Shown piece after piece: positions 35,780 through 48,083 of a DNA stretch of 64,000 nt. Under the pieces are notes generated by a model. That model saw only the letters and a program-made list of their open reading frames with translations, searched no databases and was not told the DNA's origin. The stretch covers positions 434,001-498,000 of the forward strand of contig JAQJZZ010000004.1 in NCBI GenBank assembly GCA_030077755.1. Reading direction: 5' to 3'. Within the stretch, counting starts at the first letter, position 1. Every line of letters begins with the position of its first letter. A program made the position numbers and the translations under genes. The stretch is from Filosporella fistucella. Taxonomy: Eukaryota; Ascomycota; Leotiomycetes; Helotiales.

Positions 35780-37009
35780 CTAACAATTGGTTGCATCTTC
35801 TTCTGGGCTCGCACCTTTGTTCATAAATTTCACTGTTTGAGGCGGCTCAGACATTCCTTCTTTCTCATCTTGTATCGGAACTTCACTTGTATCATCCTCG
35901 CTCCAAATTGAAGGTTTGGATTCGAACCCCTTAGGCCAAGCTTTCAATCCCAACAGTCTTGCCATGGGTTCCTGCCACTCACTTTCCTTACTCAAGAGAT
36001 TGAGGTTATTCCTTCGCCTTTTCACAACCCTTTCTAGATCCCACCAGCTTGGCTTTGCATATCCTCTGGCTTTCAAAAGAAGTCCCGTGCAGATGATATC
36101 TGGGCGAGCTAGTAGATTGTGCCCTAGTGGGGGTCGTACTTTCATTCTTGGATTCATGCTGTTCAGGGAGATGATCATGGATACTTAGCTAGGTTGATGA
36201 GTGAGAAGATCTTTTGAGATCGAGATTATGCCTCGACTGCATCTTTTGTGAAACCCAAGATGGTCCCCCCATAGCAATGACACGGCCTGGTCATCAAGGG
36301 CAGGCTCGTAGACACCAACCTTTATTTTGGATTCGGGGACGAAAACGAGGCTGTTGGTGACACCTTTCAAAAGGTCCGTGGGGTCGGTTGTGATTGACGA
36401 TACAGGTGAAGTCCAGATCCAGGCATAGGCTTCAACTGGGTGTGGTGGTACAGTTTGAGCCACAATTGAGAGTGCTGCCCAATCCGCAGCATCGCCAACG
36501 AGCCTGGAGTAGGGAGCTGCAATACTGGTCCGGCTTGAGCCGCTCCAAGCTTTCCATCGCAGCGCAAGATATTTTCTGCTTTCAATCAAAGGTAGAACGT
36601 AACGAGTGAGGATGGCTAGATATGCCACAATAGCTGCGCCAAGAAGAAACTGACACACAGCACCTGCCAACGCATTTATTGAGTTGATTGTCGTAGCCAC
36701 ATATTGCTTTGAGTCTCTGAGGCTGAGCAAATTGATCAAGAAGGATGAGTCTTCGTGGGCAAGATCCAAGGCCTGAATTCTCCTGCCTGTTGAATATGGG
36801 AAGAACAAAGAGAGCAGTGCGGTTGGAATAAGGACTAGATGTGGTGTCCATTGCGCTAGTCGCAGGCGTAGGGTCCACAGTTGTCGATGCTCGAGATAGC
36901 GCAATAAGCTCCAAAATAACACAGAGACAGTCATGATCAGAAATAAAATCATTCTTGATGGGATATTCGGGGGTGTTGAGAACGAGATATGTTGTCTAAA
37001 CAAAATCAA
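35780..37009 (-). CDS. Predicted small membrane protein
   Basis: Proposed exons 37009-36255 and 36158-35780, 377 residues. The first exon encodes three or so hydrophobic segments: MILFLIMTVSVLFWSLL, LVLIPTALLSLFF and FLLGAAIVAYLAILTRYVLP. The second encodes a hydrophilic tail (KPSWWDLERVVKRRRNNLN). Unspliced, the frame is broken by one TAA at 36187-36185 and continues in the same frame. A 96-base intron (36254-36159, donor GTTTCA, acceptor CAG) removes the stop and keeps frame, but the donor is weak, so a truncated 274-residue protein is possible. Family not recognised. A TCACGTGA octamer lies 264 bases upstream. Confidence 0.55.
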
Positions 37010-37730
37010 AAGAGTAGTCCAAGTTGTGCTGTTGAAGTATGATTGGAAACAGGATTCAGAACGTTAGAAATTATAGGAGTCGGTCCATTGCCGACCCCGC
37101 CATTTGGTTTTTGCCATGTCCCCATGCATGCAGGTTTGTTACATAGAGCTGTTATTAGACAGGTGAGAAGCAACTATCACAAAGGCTCTCGACGATGAGT
37201 GAGATTCAAGTGACGAGCCAAAAGTCAATTATAACACCTTGTTAATTGCATCATCTTGCGTTTCGTAATTCGTCACGTGATGGCTCGTTTGCAGCAGTTG
37301 TGTGTCGCATCCATTCAACTATAACATTTCGTCCTTTGGAGATGAAGAAATGAATTGTTTACTGTTATGAAAGGGAATAGTTGGTTCGACTACAAGATGA
37401 GATTTGGACAACTTGTCCATTTACGAGTTAGAATGTGTCTGTCAGAAACTAACAACCGTGAAGAGGAATTTACAAGTGCAGCTGGGGAATAGGAACGGTT
37501 TTGGCGGAAAATAGATTTTGATAAAAATGCCTAGGTTTCAGTATATGCTTCACTTTTTCAGGCTTTAGATAAATTGAGAATGAAATTGAGTGGTATAATC
37601 TGAGTCTAAATACCTACTCATATAGATATTGGAAAGGAGTGTAAAAAGTGGAGAAAACAGCAAGAAGAGCATAAACATAACCCCGACTCCGAATCTGACT
37701 ACCTTCATCAACACGCTCCTCAAACCCCCA
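37010..37730. other. Intergenic region
   Basis: Promoter of the membrane protein at the left with the octamer at 37273; 3' flank of the protease gene at the right. A hydrophobic minus-strand frame at 37565-37867 lies partly in that flank and is not supported. Confidence 0.5.
37273..37280. promoter_or_regulatory. TCACGTGA octamer
   Basis: Exact octamer 264 bases upstream of the membrane-protein start at 37009. Confidence 0.5.
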
Positions 37731-40700
37731 CTACTGTGCAACTGGCCAGCCTTGAGTTTCGCTTCGACAAAAGAAAAGTACGTATCTAGACGATTTAGTC
37801 TCCGTATTGTGCACCTCTCCCAGATATCTCTTATAGCATCCTCCCATCTTAGAAGCCGTGGAAGCATCGTAGGTCATCGACGGGGAGCACCACCACGTTC
37901 CTACTATGTCACTATCATCTAAGCCTTTGAAGTATTTATCAGTGACCAGATGGTCGCCGTCATGCTGATCTGGATGGAACAGACAGTTCAAAGCATTGAC
38001 TCGGGTTCCGAGCGACACTTTCTCAGCTCTCGGAAAGTGTTGATCTGAATTTATGACCTCGACATCGGACGGATCAGTGTTATTTAGTTTGCGATGCCCG
38101 AACAGTTCTGTCAAAGGCTTGATAGCAGCGCTCTCAGATGGCGCAGGCAAAGGATAGTCAATGGCGGCATTTCCAGGGTACCACTGGAATTCTGCCCAAT
38201 TAGGGCAATTGAAGCAGTCACCTACCCCTTTAGTGTAACCGAACATTATGTCGGGACTTTTTGCCGGAGTTGCAGTTGGAGCCACCGCTATTGTCTTAAA
38301 TGAAGTCCAGCTTAAACAAGCTGTTTGTATTACACAGGCGAGTTGGTTGTGCTCAAGGTCAGGACCAGGTGCGCAACGTGTCGCTGTATTTGTCGATAAA
38401 CAGCTGTGATCTTTTGCTGTAACAAACGACTGAAAACGGGGCATGTCAGTTGGTAGAACTGTCGAGGGAGGGATTGTGGGCTCCGTCGGAGTTATTGTCA
38501 CTTGTGCCAGGCTGAGCATATCATCATGTTAGCATGCTGTATTTTGTATTCGCGAGACGGACATGTCAAATCAAGAAAATATGTGTTTGAGTCCAGGTCC
38601 TCCAACTTTTTGCTCGTCATCGCAGGATGGAAAATAACTATGCGTACCTAGTTTCGGTCTTCGTAGCGGGCGAGGCTAGTGAACTTGATGGAGCGATCGA
38701 AGCCATGGAGTCAATGGGTCTTGAACAACTGGAGTCGTCTGGCACGCCACCCTGCCGTTTCTCGAACACTGCTGGGCATTGAGCGGGTTTATCTAGCTCT
38801 TTAGACAGCAGTTGACCGTTCCAGACGGTCTCGACATTGGCCGGGGCTGGTCTTTGAATTACTTTCCCGTAAACATAATTTCTCACCGCCATTGAGTTTT
38901 CAAACTTTGCGTCTGGATCGATGCCGGAACCCGAAATGGGTCTTAACTGCTGATGAATGCTTGTCAGACCGAGGAAGTAAGCACATAGCCCAGCTACGCT
39001 TGCAGCAGCTAAGACTGTCAGCCATTTTCAAATAGAAGGGCGCGAAAAATACCCTCAGAACTACCAGAGCCTTCTCTGTAGGGTCCGTCAAATTGTCCTT
39101 CCGGAGTAAGAAGATTGTAGCGGGCATTTGCGACTTGAATTTCAAACCCGGGAGCCCATACCATTGGGACATTTGGGTCGGTATTGGAAGTAGGTGGTAT
39201 ATCCATTTTCAATTTAGTAGCTTTCTTACCATTTGAATATGTTCCACCAACAACAATGAGTGAAGGGACCTGTTCATCCTTGGGTAGTGTTGTTTTAGCG
39301 AAAGATGCTGGCCAGCCTTCAATCTTTGTCTGTGGCCATACTTAGATAATGGTTCAAAACAGTGAAAGATGAGACTTGCCGCCCCGTTGTTTCCGGATCC
39401 TACACAGAGGCACCAGTTGTTAACCTACGGCTCAACGCATTTTGCTTGAGGGCACTGGGAGGTGGAGGGGGGAGGGGGGATGCCGTGGTGGAAGAATTCT
39501 CTAAGCCATTACATACCAACAACTAGTGTTGCGCCAAGTGCAGCAAGCTTCTGAAGTGCCAAGCGAATGTTGGTAACCCACTAATATGGTCGTGTTAGCT
39601 ATAAAGTTTGGGAGGAAAATTTCTGATCATCAATTGTTGCCGCAGTATTGTAACACATTATCTTCATAGGAATAGGCCGAGAGTATGGCGAGAAGAGGAA
39701 CTCACCGCTAGACCAATTTTCTCCTTTATGAACTGCTCTTCCCAGTATAATGACATTGAGACCACCACCCCGTTGTCTGACCAAATGGGTACATCGGCTA
39801 CGTCATCTAGAATTTTGTTCAAAGCATCCAGAAAGCATTCTGGATTTATCGGGGCGGGGCATCTATTGCTGATTAGCCAACCTGCTCCAGCGCCGTATAA
39901 GGAACATTATAGTCGAAGCAGCTGAGTATCCCGGCTTTCACAACTTGTATTCTGCATTCGGGAACATGATAGCGTAGCTTTACTCACCTAACAATCACAC
40001 TCTGTGTTCGTTTTGCGACCCCGTACTTATGCCCGCAGACTTTGCTAAGCATTGCGGTCCCATGTCCCACAGATATTCCATTCGCGACCCACCCTTTTCC
40101 CCCGGGATTTGCGTTTGGAACCAGTCCAGAGTCATTCCTATTATGTCTATCTGGCCCTGCTTGGATCCAGTACGGTGTCAGAAACATTTTGTTCGTTGGG
40201 AATTCCTATAGGGTCAGTCAGCTGACGTTTAGACCTAGATTTGTATAGAAGTACCTGAGGGATATCCAAATTGGCGCCCGTATCTACAATATAGACTCTC
40301 GTGCCATAGCCGGCGGAGGAATCGAATACGTACTTGTGTTTCTGTGCGTCTATTTCTACATCCTTAGGTGTGGATATATGCACAAGCTCGTCCGGAGCAA
40401 GAGGTTGATATGCTACGCCTTGATCCCGCTTCTGGAAGTAGTCAAACGTACTAGATTTAACGAGTGTAGTGTTATATTCTGTCTCTTGGGAGACAGTGCT
40501 TCTAAGTTTCAATGCGGGGGGTGATGAATCCAGATAACCTGAAGGATCGTAACATCCTGAAGTACAAGCAGCATATAAATTTGCAATCTGCACATTAGTG
40601 AAAGCAATTCCGTATGTAAATCAATTTGAGGCCTTACCGATATATCCGAACGTAATTTCGCTGCCTGAGCCCCTGTCAGAGGAACCTGCCAGAAAAATGT

Positions 40701-43700
40701 TTTCTTGAGATATTTGCTTCTAGAGGTGTAAATATCATCCGAGCTGACTTTAAATTCGTTTTTGAAGATATCTTCCACGGTTCCCACCACGTTCTCACCG
40801 GCTGGATAAATAATATACTTTGTGGTTGAGCCAGGGCAAGTAGCTCCAGTCGCTTCTGGAGCGCATTCAGTTTTGGTCTTGCAAGCAGAAGGCTGAGCTT
40901 GTCTCCGGAATAACGAAGGGCATGATATTGATGTACTGCATGCACTTGTGATTGTGCACGAGGCCACTGTTGTCGTTGTTGATGTGTGACCCGATGCTGA
41001 ACAAGCTGTCACTGTGCTACACGAAGTCTAACACAGTCAGATATCTGTCACCTCCCCTTGCATGTTCATGCGCGCATAGGAGACTTACAGAAGTTGATGA
41101 GGCGGTGGTACTGCCATCTGTGCTGAGCCCAAAGCTCACATAATGGGTACAATCTGTTGCAGTAATCGTCGAGCAGGACGATGTAGATGTTGAGGTGGAT
41201 GTGGACGTTGGAGTGGATGTGGATGTGGCTGTGGACGCCGAATCTTTGGCGGACGTTGGATTATTTCCCTCACTTCCATATGTGGGATTTCCATCCCAAC
41301 CAATCCTGAACAATCACTACATGCGCTTCAAAAAATGAGACAGTAGGACTTACGTGATCCAAGGCAGGTTACCTGAGAAGCCTGGGGGTAAAATGCCTGG
41401 CGGTGGGGGAGGATAGATGCCAGGGACTGACGTTGTCAGCCGAAATCAGGTGTGAGATTAGCAGGAACTCACGAATAAAGCCAAACAAACTCCAGCCTCG
41501 GCCGTGTGGAGGGCAGAACTAAAGGCAAAGTAAGTCTGTATCCCGTTTGGGCAACAATGAAACTTACAAAACATCCACAGAGGAAGCAAGGTAATTGAGG
41601 TACCCAAAATGCAAATGGGTGACTAGTCCCATGTGAATCTTTGCTTGTAGTTGTGTGAACAATATGGGTCCCTGTCGTTGCTGTCCCGCTGGATGTAGCA
41701 GCTGCGTCGTCCGAGGACATTGAAAAGTCGGTTGGCCACGCTGCAAAGGTCGGCAAGGCACCTGTTGATGGTGGCTCAGAGCTGGTCGATATTTCCTCCG
41801 ATGTCAAACAAGGGATCCAAAGAACGATATCGTGAATAGCCAGCGTACTACAGGGAAGGGGAAACGGGAAGGTCTCGGTGCCAGAGAAGATATCACTGAA
41901 CCCAATCTTCAAAACTGCGCCACCGGGCTCAGTTATAGTACGAGTACCAGTTTCCTGAGAAAAGGGATATCCATTGAGGAAGAAGATCGGCGGTTTTGGC
42001 GGCGGTGTAATCAAGCCGCCAGGCGCAAATGTAAATGTGCGGCTCTCAATGGTTACGGTACTTGTGGCGGTGAAGGTAGGATATGGAAAAGTATAACTAT
42101 TTGTTCCCAAAATTATTCCACCAGGGAGAAAGACCACTGTTCCGCCACTGGAATCCACCAAAGTCGTAGGAGCCGTTGGAAAACCGAAGGCCGAGCCACC
42201 GAACCCAATGAGTGGAGGTTTTGAGGTGGAGGTCTTAATTGCTGGAGGGCCACCAGGCTAAAATTCAATGAGAACATATTCTGATCACTACAAACGGAAA
42301 GGTAGAACAGTTCATAGATCTTATCCAAGCTCCACGGGCTCTCAGCTGACTAGCTGTCTAGTGTCCCATTGACCTGCGCGGGGAGGGGAAGTCGAAAGGG
42401 GCGAAGTTTCGAGACATAAATGAAAGTTAAACATACATTCAAAGTAAATGTCAACCCATGAGTTGTGATGACTCTTGGAGTTGTGAAGGACGCTATAGAA
42501 ATGACATCCGATCCTACCCAAATCCCACTGGGACCAAGGACAACCGTCTCTCCATTTGATTCTGACAGCGTTGTTGGAGTGCTCGGAAATGCAATCGAAG
42601 AGCTTCCAATTACAATAAAACTTCCCGGGACTGTGGTCGATGAGACCTCGCTTGTCCTTGTTGTAAAGGTGGCCGGTAGAGTTGTGGAAGACCCCCCAGG
42701 GACTCCTGGCACAATCGTCACTGTTACCCCATCATATGTGAATTGGCGTAAGTCTGTCCCAGAATTTAATTGAACTGTAGTTGACCCCATCGCAACGTTG
42801 CTTGGACCAAGGACAACAGGAGGACCGTTGGGTTGGATGATTGTAGTAGTACTCAAGGGTAGTATGTATGAGGTCCCACCAATGATGACTTCTTTAAGGA
42901 GGGATGAGGATGTAGTGGATGAAACAGGAGTTGACAAGCTCTCTGCTGTAGTTGTCGTAAGTACTGTCGTAGTTCCTGTCGGGGACGTTGTGAGAGTTGT
43001 AGATAGATCAGTGCTAGAACCCAGTGTGTCTGTCGCTACACGAGAATCCGAAGCCAAACCCGTTGCAGTCGAGATAGAGGAACTCACTGGAGCAGAAAGA
43101 TCACTACTTGTCCCAAATGCCAGGCTATCAGACGGCAGAAGCAATGAACCCGACAAAGACGGTAAAGAGGTGGTTCCCAATGGGGGCATAGTTGGAAGAT
43201 TGGGACCGCATGCGTACTGTCCAGGGATCTTGGGGTATCTGACAGGACACAAGAAGTTCTCGGAACAAACATGCAATGAGGCATTGAAGCATTGAGGGAA
43301 AGAGGCCTCGACTCCATGCCAAGGTGCTTCCTTCCGGGTTGGGTCTTGAACATCGCACGACAGCAGGCCTATTTCGCAGGTATTGTTGTTTCCGGCAGCA
43401 GTACCAGTGGGATAATACACAGGCGTCGGTACAGGTGATATGGTGTTGCTGATTGATGCGCCTCTCGGGCGGGTATCGCAAGCATATATACCTGTACAAT
43501 ATCAGTTGAGGAAAAGTTGTAAGAGGAGGGAATATTTACCAGGGAGGCGAGGCGCCCATGTTGGACATAGAAAGTTATCAGAGCAAACATACAAAGCTGG
43601 ATCATAGCATTGGGGAAATGGCGATGAGACGCCTGACCATGGAGACTCTATCCTGGTAGGGTCCTGTTCGTCGCACAATGCGAGGCTGGGCCCGCAACCT

Positions 43701-43970
43701 GTGGGAGCTGAACTGTTTCGTTTTGAAATACGCGAGAAGTGGTGACGAGATACGGCAAGAGAAGTTAGGTCAGCTTGAGAGACGTAGACGACATCCGTTC
43801 GAATCTCAGTGATGGACTGCGGGCTATCGTCGTCTATCCCTCGATTTAGTGTGTTACGAATGTAGATAACGGGAAAGAGGAAAAGAAGTGAATGTACCTT
43901 GAGCAGACACGGGCCTACATAGAACTTGCAACCACAGGATGGACGTGCAAATATTTCTAGGGGGTTTCAT
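37731..43970 (-). CDS. Secreted CBM52-like/subtilisin (S8) chimera, 1,682 residues
   Basis: Sixteen exons in reading order: 43970-43898, 43833-43540, 43491-42437, 42257-41568, 41518-41473, 41426-41354, 41305-41089, 41027-40638, 40587-40255, 40205-39988, 39862-39706, 39580-39517, 39399-39380, 39329-39053, 39008-38648, 38511-37731. All phases agree. Signal peptide MKPPRNICTSILWLQVLCRP. Two tandem Cys modules follow: CYDPALYVCSDNFLCP and CFNASLHVCSENFLCP, close to CBM52 (septum glucanase type). Next are Ser/Thr-rich repeats with ILPLSTTTIIQPNG and VVFLPGGIILGTNSYTFP, a Pro-rich CFFCPPHGRGWSLFG segment, then the protease: Asp1048 in YIVDTGANL, His1105 in VGHGTAMLSKVCGH, Asn in VVGSGNNGA, and Ser1301 in GSSEAAASVAG (usual form GTSMAxPxVAG). 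The 350-residue tail has many Cys. One intron (39379-39330) uses a GC donor. It is probably cell-wall-bound or secreted; the substrate is unknown. Confidence 0.85.
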
Positions 43971-45580
43971 TGTCGAAGAAGGAAACGAGATTTCTTAGGA
44001 AACCAGAAAATGTCACAAAGTCCACCAAATGCTCCGAAGTGCGAGCTACGGCATTTGAAGCCATTTATAGAAAAGAGCACAATACTTTCAAGGAATCCAT
44101 ATAGCATCGACGTTGGAGTAATTCGGCTGCTCCGGTGCAGATATACTTAGAAATGGCGAAACGTTCAAGCTGTTGCAGCCAAACCTGGAACCAGGTGGCA
44201 AGTCCTAACATCACCAACATTTGAACTTTCGACACGAGGTTTGACAATCGCCCGTTGCGGAAACGGATGTTGGCACGTTGGAAGGAGGACAAAACACTTC
44301 ATCCGCATGGGTTCTGCAAAATTGCCTCAGGAGATGACTCGAAAGAATCGATGAGGACACGAACGCAGTGAAGGAAGCACACTTTGGTGCTGCAAAATTG
44401 ACACGAAAGAATTTACAGACAATTCAATCATATCTTACTAGCATAGACCCAGATTCACCCCATTTCACCCTGAACAAACAATTCTTGGACCAAAATATCA
44501 ATATACTATACTTGAAAGCAACAGTTTCAGCTATAGCGACTGCAGCTACTTCATCCTTGCAAGATGATTTCAGCTACTAGCGTCTTCCATACCCAAAGAG
44601 ATAATTTGACACCACCGCGCCGTTTCTTGGTAACGTAGCAGTTGGCGGCGTCATTATGTAGGCCTTCCAGCCTTGTAAAACATTGACTGTTGGTAAAATT
44701 GAGCATATGCGAGGCTCTGAAGCGTGTTCAATTAAGGGAATCTAAATCCGAGAACTCAGTGGGCTTAAACTGATCAATACGAGCAGCAAAATAGAATCAT
44801 AACACATTCTCGGCGGATCATACTTTCCGGCGTTTCTCCATGGCTATTGTAAACGCAATTCGAGCGTTGCACAATTATGAAGGATCAGAAACCAAGAAAT
44901 GACATGCAGATTGATTAAGAAAAGGGCTTTGACAGTGCACTAGTTGTTGACAGCAAACACCGCCGCGATAATAGAATCCTGATGATAATCTTTATCCGAC
45001 TCATTTGAGAAGAAGAGAACTGCAATCTGTCCAGCTTTCGAACGGCGCGTAACAAGAAAATTTGGTTGGGCGACTGAGAGAATCACATCTTCCGCAAGCG
45101 AGGCAATGTATATTGGAAAGCAGATAGTGACCCGATGGCAGGCCGTTCAGGCACCTGTCGGTCCAACACTGGAGGCCGAAACGAAAATGTAAATAACTTC
45201 CGCTCCTTGCACACCTGGCGGGCTCGAATAACTTGGTTATTGCCAATGGGACCCAAGGGCTGCGGGATGTATGATTTCTTACGGCCTGTAACATTTGGAT
45301 CGAGCGATAGACCCAGCATGCATCATTTTGGTGGGACGAATTGATAGCACCACAGCAAAAGGCTATTGCGAACGAACTCAATGGCCAACAGGAGATGGCG
45401 CAGTTTTTTGGGATAGCGAAATTTCGGAAGTTGTATCAAGTGGGAGTTCTACTCTGTAGCTGATCACACCGGAAATATCATTTCCAGGGTAATGGTTTTA
45501 TTGCTCAACATAGGTTCAGGCGAGAGTCTTGAATTGACCACCAAAGAAGTACTCATCGGCCCTCGTGTTTCACCTGCAAC
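43971..45580. other. Gene-poor region
   Basis: Promoter of the protease gene at the left. Short open frames (44368-44580 plus; 45001-45381 minus) have no family resemblance and no splice context. I see no gene here. Confidence 0.45.
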
Positions 45581-46245
45581 CTAGCATTGAAAAAGGCCAC
45601 GATTCGACATCTTTCTGGAGGCATCCGATTGCAATCGAATACAACTGCGACCAGTGAGTGAAAAATAGCGAATGTACTTGTACAACCTGATTATCTCTGA
45701 TATTGCCCTCTCCTTGCCAATTTTGCCATCATCAACGGATGATACAAGCTGATATGTTATGCAGATGGTCTGTAAGGACGTGAGGCTTTGACGCAAACAA
45801 TTCCAGGCTTCTCGCTTTTCCTCCGTATCCTCATCCCATTCATGCAGATTGGACATAGACGACAGGTCGAGAAGCATTGATACACCCAAGTGTTTGATCA
45901 ATCGCTCAGTCTTCCTATCACATTCAACCAGAACATCACAGTTCCAACGGTGGTAACATCGCTAAATGAAAACACAAAGTCCCCAGCATAGTGCACATCG
46001 ATGGCTTCCTGGTATACCTGACGGTTGAGCCGCAAAACCCTCGTCATGGCTTCTCGACCCCATTCTCCGTAAGAATTTCTATGTACCGGGATTGCTCGCA
46101 TACTATCTGGATTTTGAGACGCGAAGATTACGGGAGCAGCTAAGGAGGAATAGCATTTTCGGTTGCGATTTGGTGAGCATGCTGCGAGGAATGCGTAGCG
46201 AAGAATGTGCTTGCGAGTTTGGACGGGAAGATTACAGAAACCTGT
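45581..46245 (-). pseudogene. Broken copy of the 2EXR/F-box-like gene at 47.3 kb
   Basis: Translates as a relative of the intact gene at 47289-48083: LPVQTRKHILRYAFLAACSP here against LPLELRRHIIRYAFLASCSP there; WGREAMTRVLRLNRQVYQEA against WGREPMSRILRLNHQIYSEA; and LIKHLGVSM against LIKHLSVRI. The frame breaks near 45900: after VIGRLS a single-base loss brings a TGA, and the LIKHLGVS part lies in another frame. No start codon is found at the homologous place. It is a pseudogene unless the base is a sequencing error. Confidence 0.7.
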
Positions 46246-47288
46246 CGTGTTTCTTTTTCGAGGGCTTTTCCGCCGTGATTGTTTATACTGTCGTGGAGGT
46301 GAAGGATACTCAAAATATGGTGGTGCGACATTGCGGACGGAATATATATGGTACTTGAGTGACTAGCCGGTAATGGATAAGCCCTAGATACCCCGGAACT
46401 GGGCAACTGCACACAGCGCACGCCGCATTACCACAACATGAAACCTTTAGAAATTAAAACCACGCACTATTTCATTATGAATATTTTTTCCTATCAAGGA
46501 GTACTATCATATAATGAGAAGCAAATTATGCATTTAATACCTACTTCGTAGCAGCTATATCACCTGATATGATACGGTTAAGAATGAGATAATGATCAGT
46601 GAAAGCGCTGGGAAACGAGAAGAGCACACCTGCTGCCAAAAGATTGCTTTACCTAACTCAAGGGTTCGATCCCTTACCTGAAAGGAATCAGTGTTGTCAG
46701 TTCAAGTGCATATTTTGTATTGTGAACCTGAACCTGAAAAGGCTCGCAATTCGTCGCCTTTTGCTACTCAAAACGAATCAAGTTTGTTCGACAGTAGATC
46801 ACAAGCGTGCTTGTTCAATCTCTGGAACACTTGAAATCAAAATATCCTGGGAATAGTTACACTCAGCGCGTTTCGTGTGAGACTAGAAATGGAGGGGAAG
46901 AGCGAAGTCGAAATGTTAGCCGCTTTATCAACTATACTTCGTTTCGGTGTGACCAACACTTTGTTGGTCGCATTTTGGCCGCATGGATGTAAATTATTCC
47001 TGTATTTGAGGGAAAAATTGGATTGCACAATGACTACCCGAAAATTTCTGGCCGTCAGTTGGGAGTCTGGAAGGAGAGGGACGGGAAGGGTTGGGAGTGT
47101 GTCTATCTATAGTGACATCCCAACATGAGAAACTTGATTTCCACTTGGCCAGTTCCATTAATTTGGGGGGAGATAAACTGACCGAGACTGTACTTTGCAG
47201 GACAATTGCAATTGAATTGTTCCTAAGTTCGGAAAATGTCCAGGAACCATCTGGCCGACACCAGCATTGAGTGGCTGGGCACGCCGCC
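46246..47288. other. Gene-poor region
   Basis: No supported gene. A tRNA T-arm lookalike near 46660 was rejected. Confidence 0.5.
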
Positions 47289-48083
47289 TTACTCCTTCAT
47301 AGAAATCCGCAACCTCTCCCTACAAACATCAACCAGTCGATGTCTTTCTGGGTACCATCTCGGACTATTATCGCAAGCCAGTGTTAATTCCAATCCTTGA
47401 AACACATTCGCCATTTTTACCATCTCCTCTAAAACTCTATCATCGCCTCGTGGCCCAGTATCTATTGACCCATCGAAAGTATATGTGATGAAAACGGTTT
47501 GAAGTGAAGGAAGACTGTTTCGAAGACATGTCCAAGCCAAAATCCCAAGTTCGACCTCTTTGTCCTTCCCGTTCGGTAATGAAATGAGGGACAATTCCAA
47601 GCCAATACGAACACTGAGATGTTTGATGAGAATTGCATGATCTCCTATCACCTCCAGCCAGTATTTGATATCCTTAACTGCAGATCCCATATTGAAGTGA
47701 AATACAAAATCCCCGCCATAGAGAATGTCGACTGCTTCGGAATATATTTGATGGTTCAGTCGGAGAATCCTACTCATAGGTTCTCGTCCCCAAAGTCCAA
47801 AACAATATGCATAGTTTTCGGGATTTGACAGCATCTCCTGCGTGATGTTGGGAGCTGTGATTACGTAGATTCCGAGTGGATAGAGGTGATCGCAAGAAGG
47901 ATGTGGTGAACACGATGCAAGGAAAGCGTAGCGGATTATATGCCTGCGAAGCTCGAGAGGTAGCCCAAGAAGGGTCGGCGATGGTCCATTCGACGAAGGA
48001 ACCGTTGTATTTTGGGATTGCGGTTTGCCTCGAGAGTAATCACCCTTTCGGGGAGAGGAGTATTTGAATATCGGCCAGCACAT
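47289..48083 (-). CDS. 2EXR/F-box-like protein (intact member)
   Basis: 264 residues from MCWPIFKYSSPRKG. The open frame continues upstream to 48224, but a TATATATC element sits inside that stretch (48193-48200), so the later Met is the better start. The core begins LLGLPLELRRHIIRYAF, the LPxELRxxIxxxA motif of fungal 2EXR and F-box-like proteins, and continues ILRLNHQIYSEAVDILYGGD, the (L)xxxCxQIxxEAxxILYG element of the same large family. The middle, LIKHLSVRIGLELS and LPSLQTVFITYTF, fits too. Such proteins are numerous and fast-evolving in Leotiomycetes and Dothideomycetes; function unknown, perhaps an adaptor. The broken copy lies 1 kb downstream on the same strand. Confidence 0.75.
   Translation of the reverse strand: MCWPIFKYSSPRKGDYSRGKPQSQNTTVPSSNGPSPTLLGLPLELRRHIIRYAFLASCSPHPSCDHLYPLGIYVITAPNITQEMLSNPENYAYCFGLWGREPMSRILRLNHQIYSEAVDILYGGDFVFHFNMGSAVKDIKYWLEVIGDHAILIKHLSVRIGLELSLISLPNGKDKEVELGILAWTCLRNSLPSLQTVFITYTFDGSIDTGPRGDDRVLEEMVKMANVFQGLELTLACDNSPRWYPERHRLVDVCRERLRISMKE

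Noticed and set aside
37565..37867. Hydrophobic minus-strand frame at the end of the protease gene
   Set aside because: It overlaps the protease C-terminus in another frame and has no splice link; the protease frame ends cleanly at 37731.
42465..43295. Val/Thr-rich plus-strand frames
   Set aside because: They are antisense shadows of the Ser/Thr-rich repeats of the protease gene.
46650..46685. AAGGG-TTCGATC-CCTT, a perfect-looking tRNA T-arm
   Set aside because: The acceptor stem, D-arm and anticodon arm could not be paired in the 60 bases upstream.
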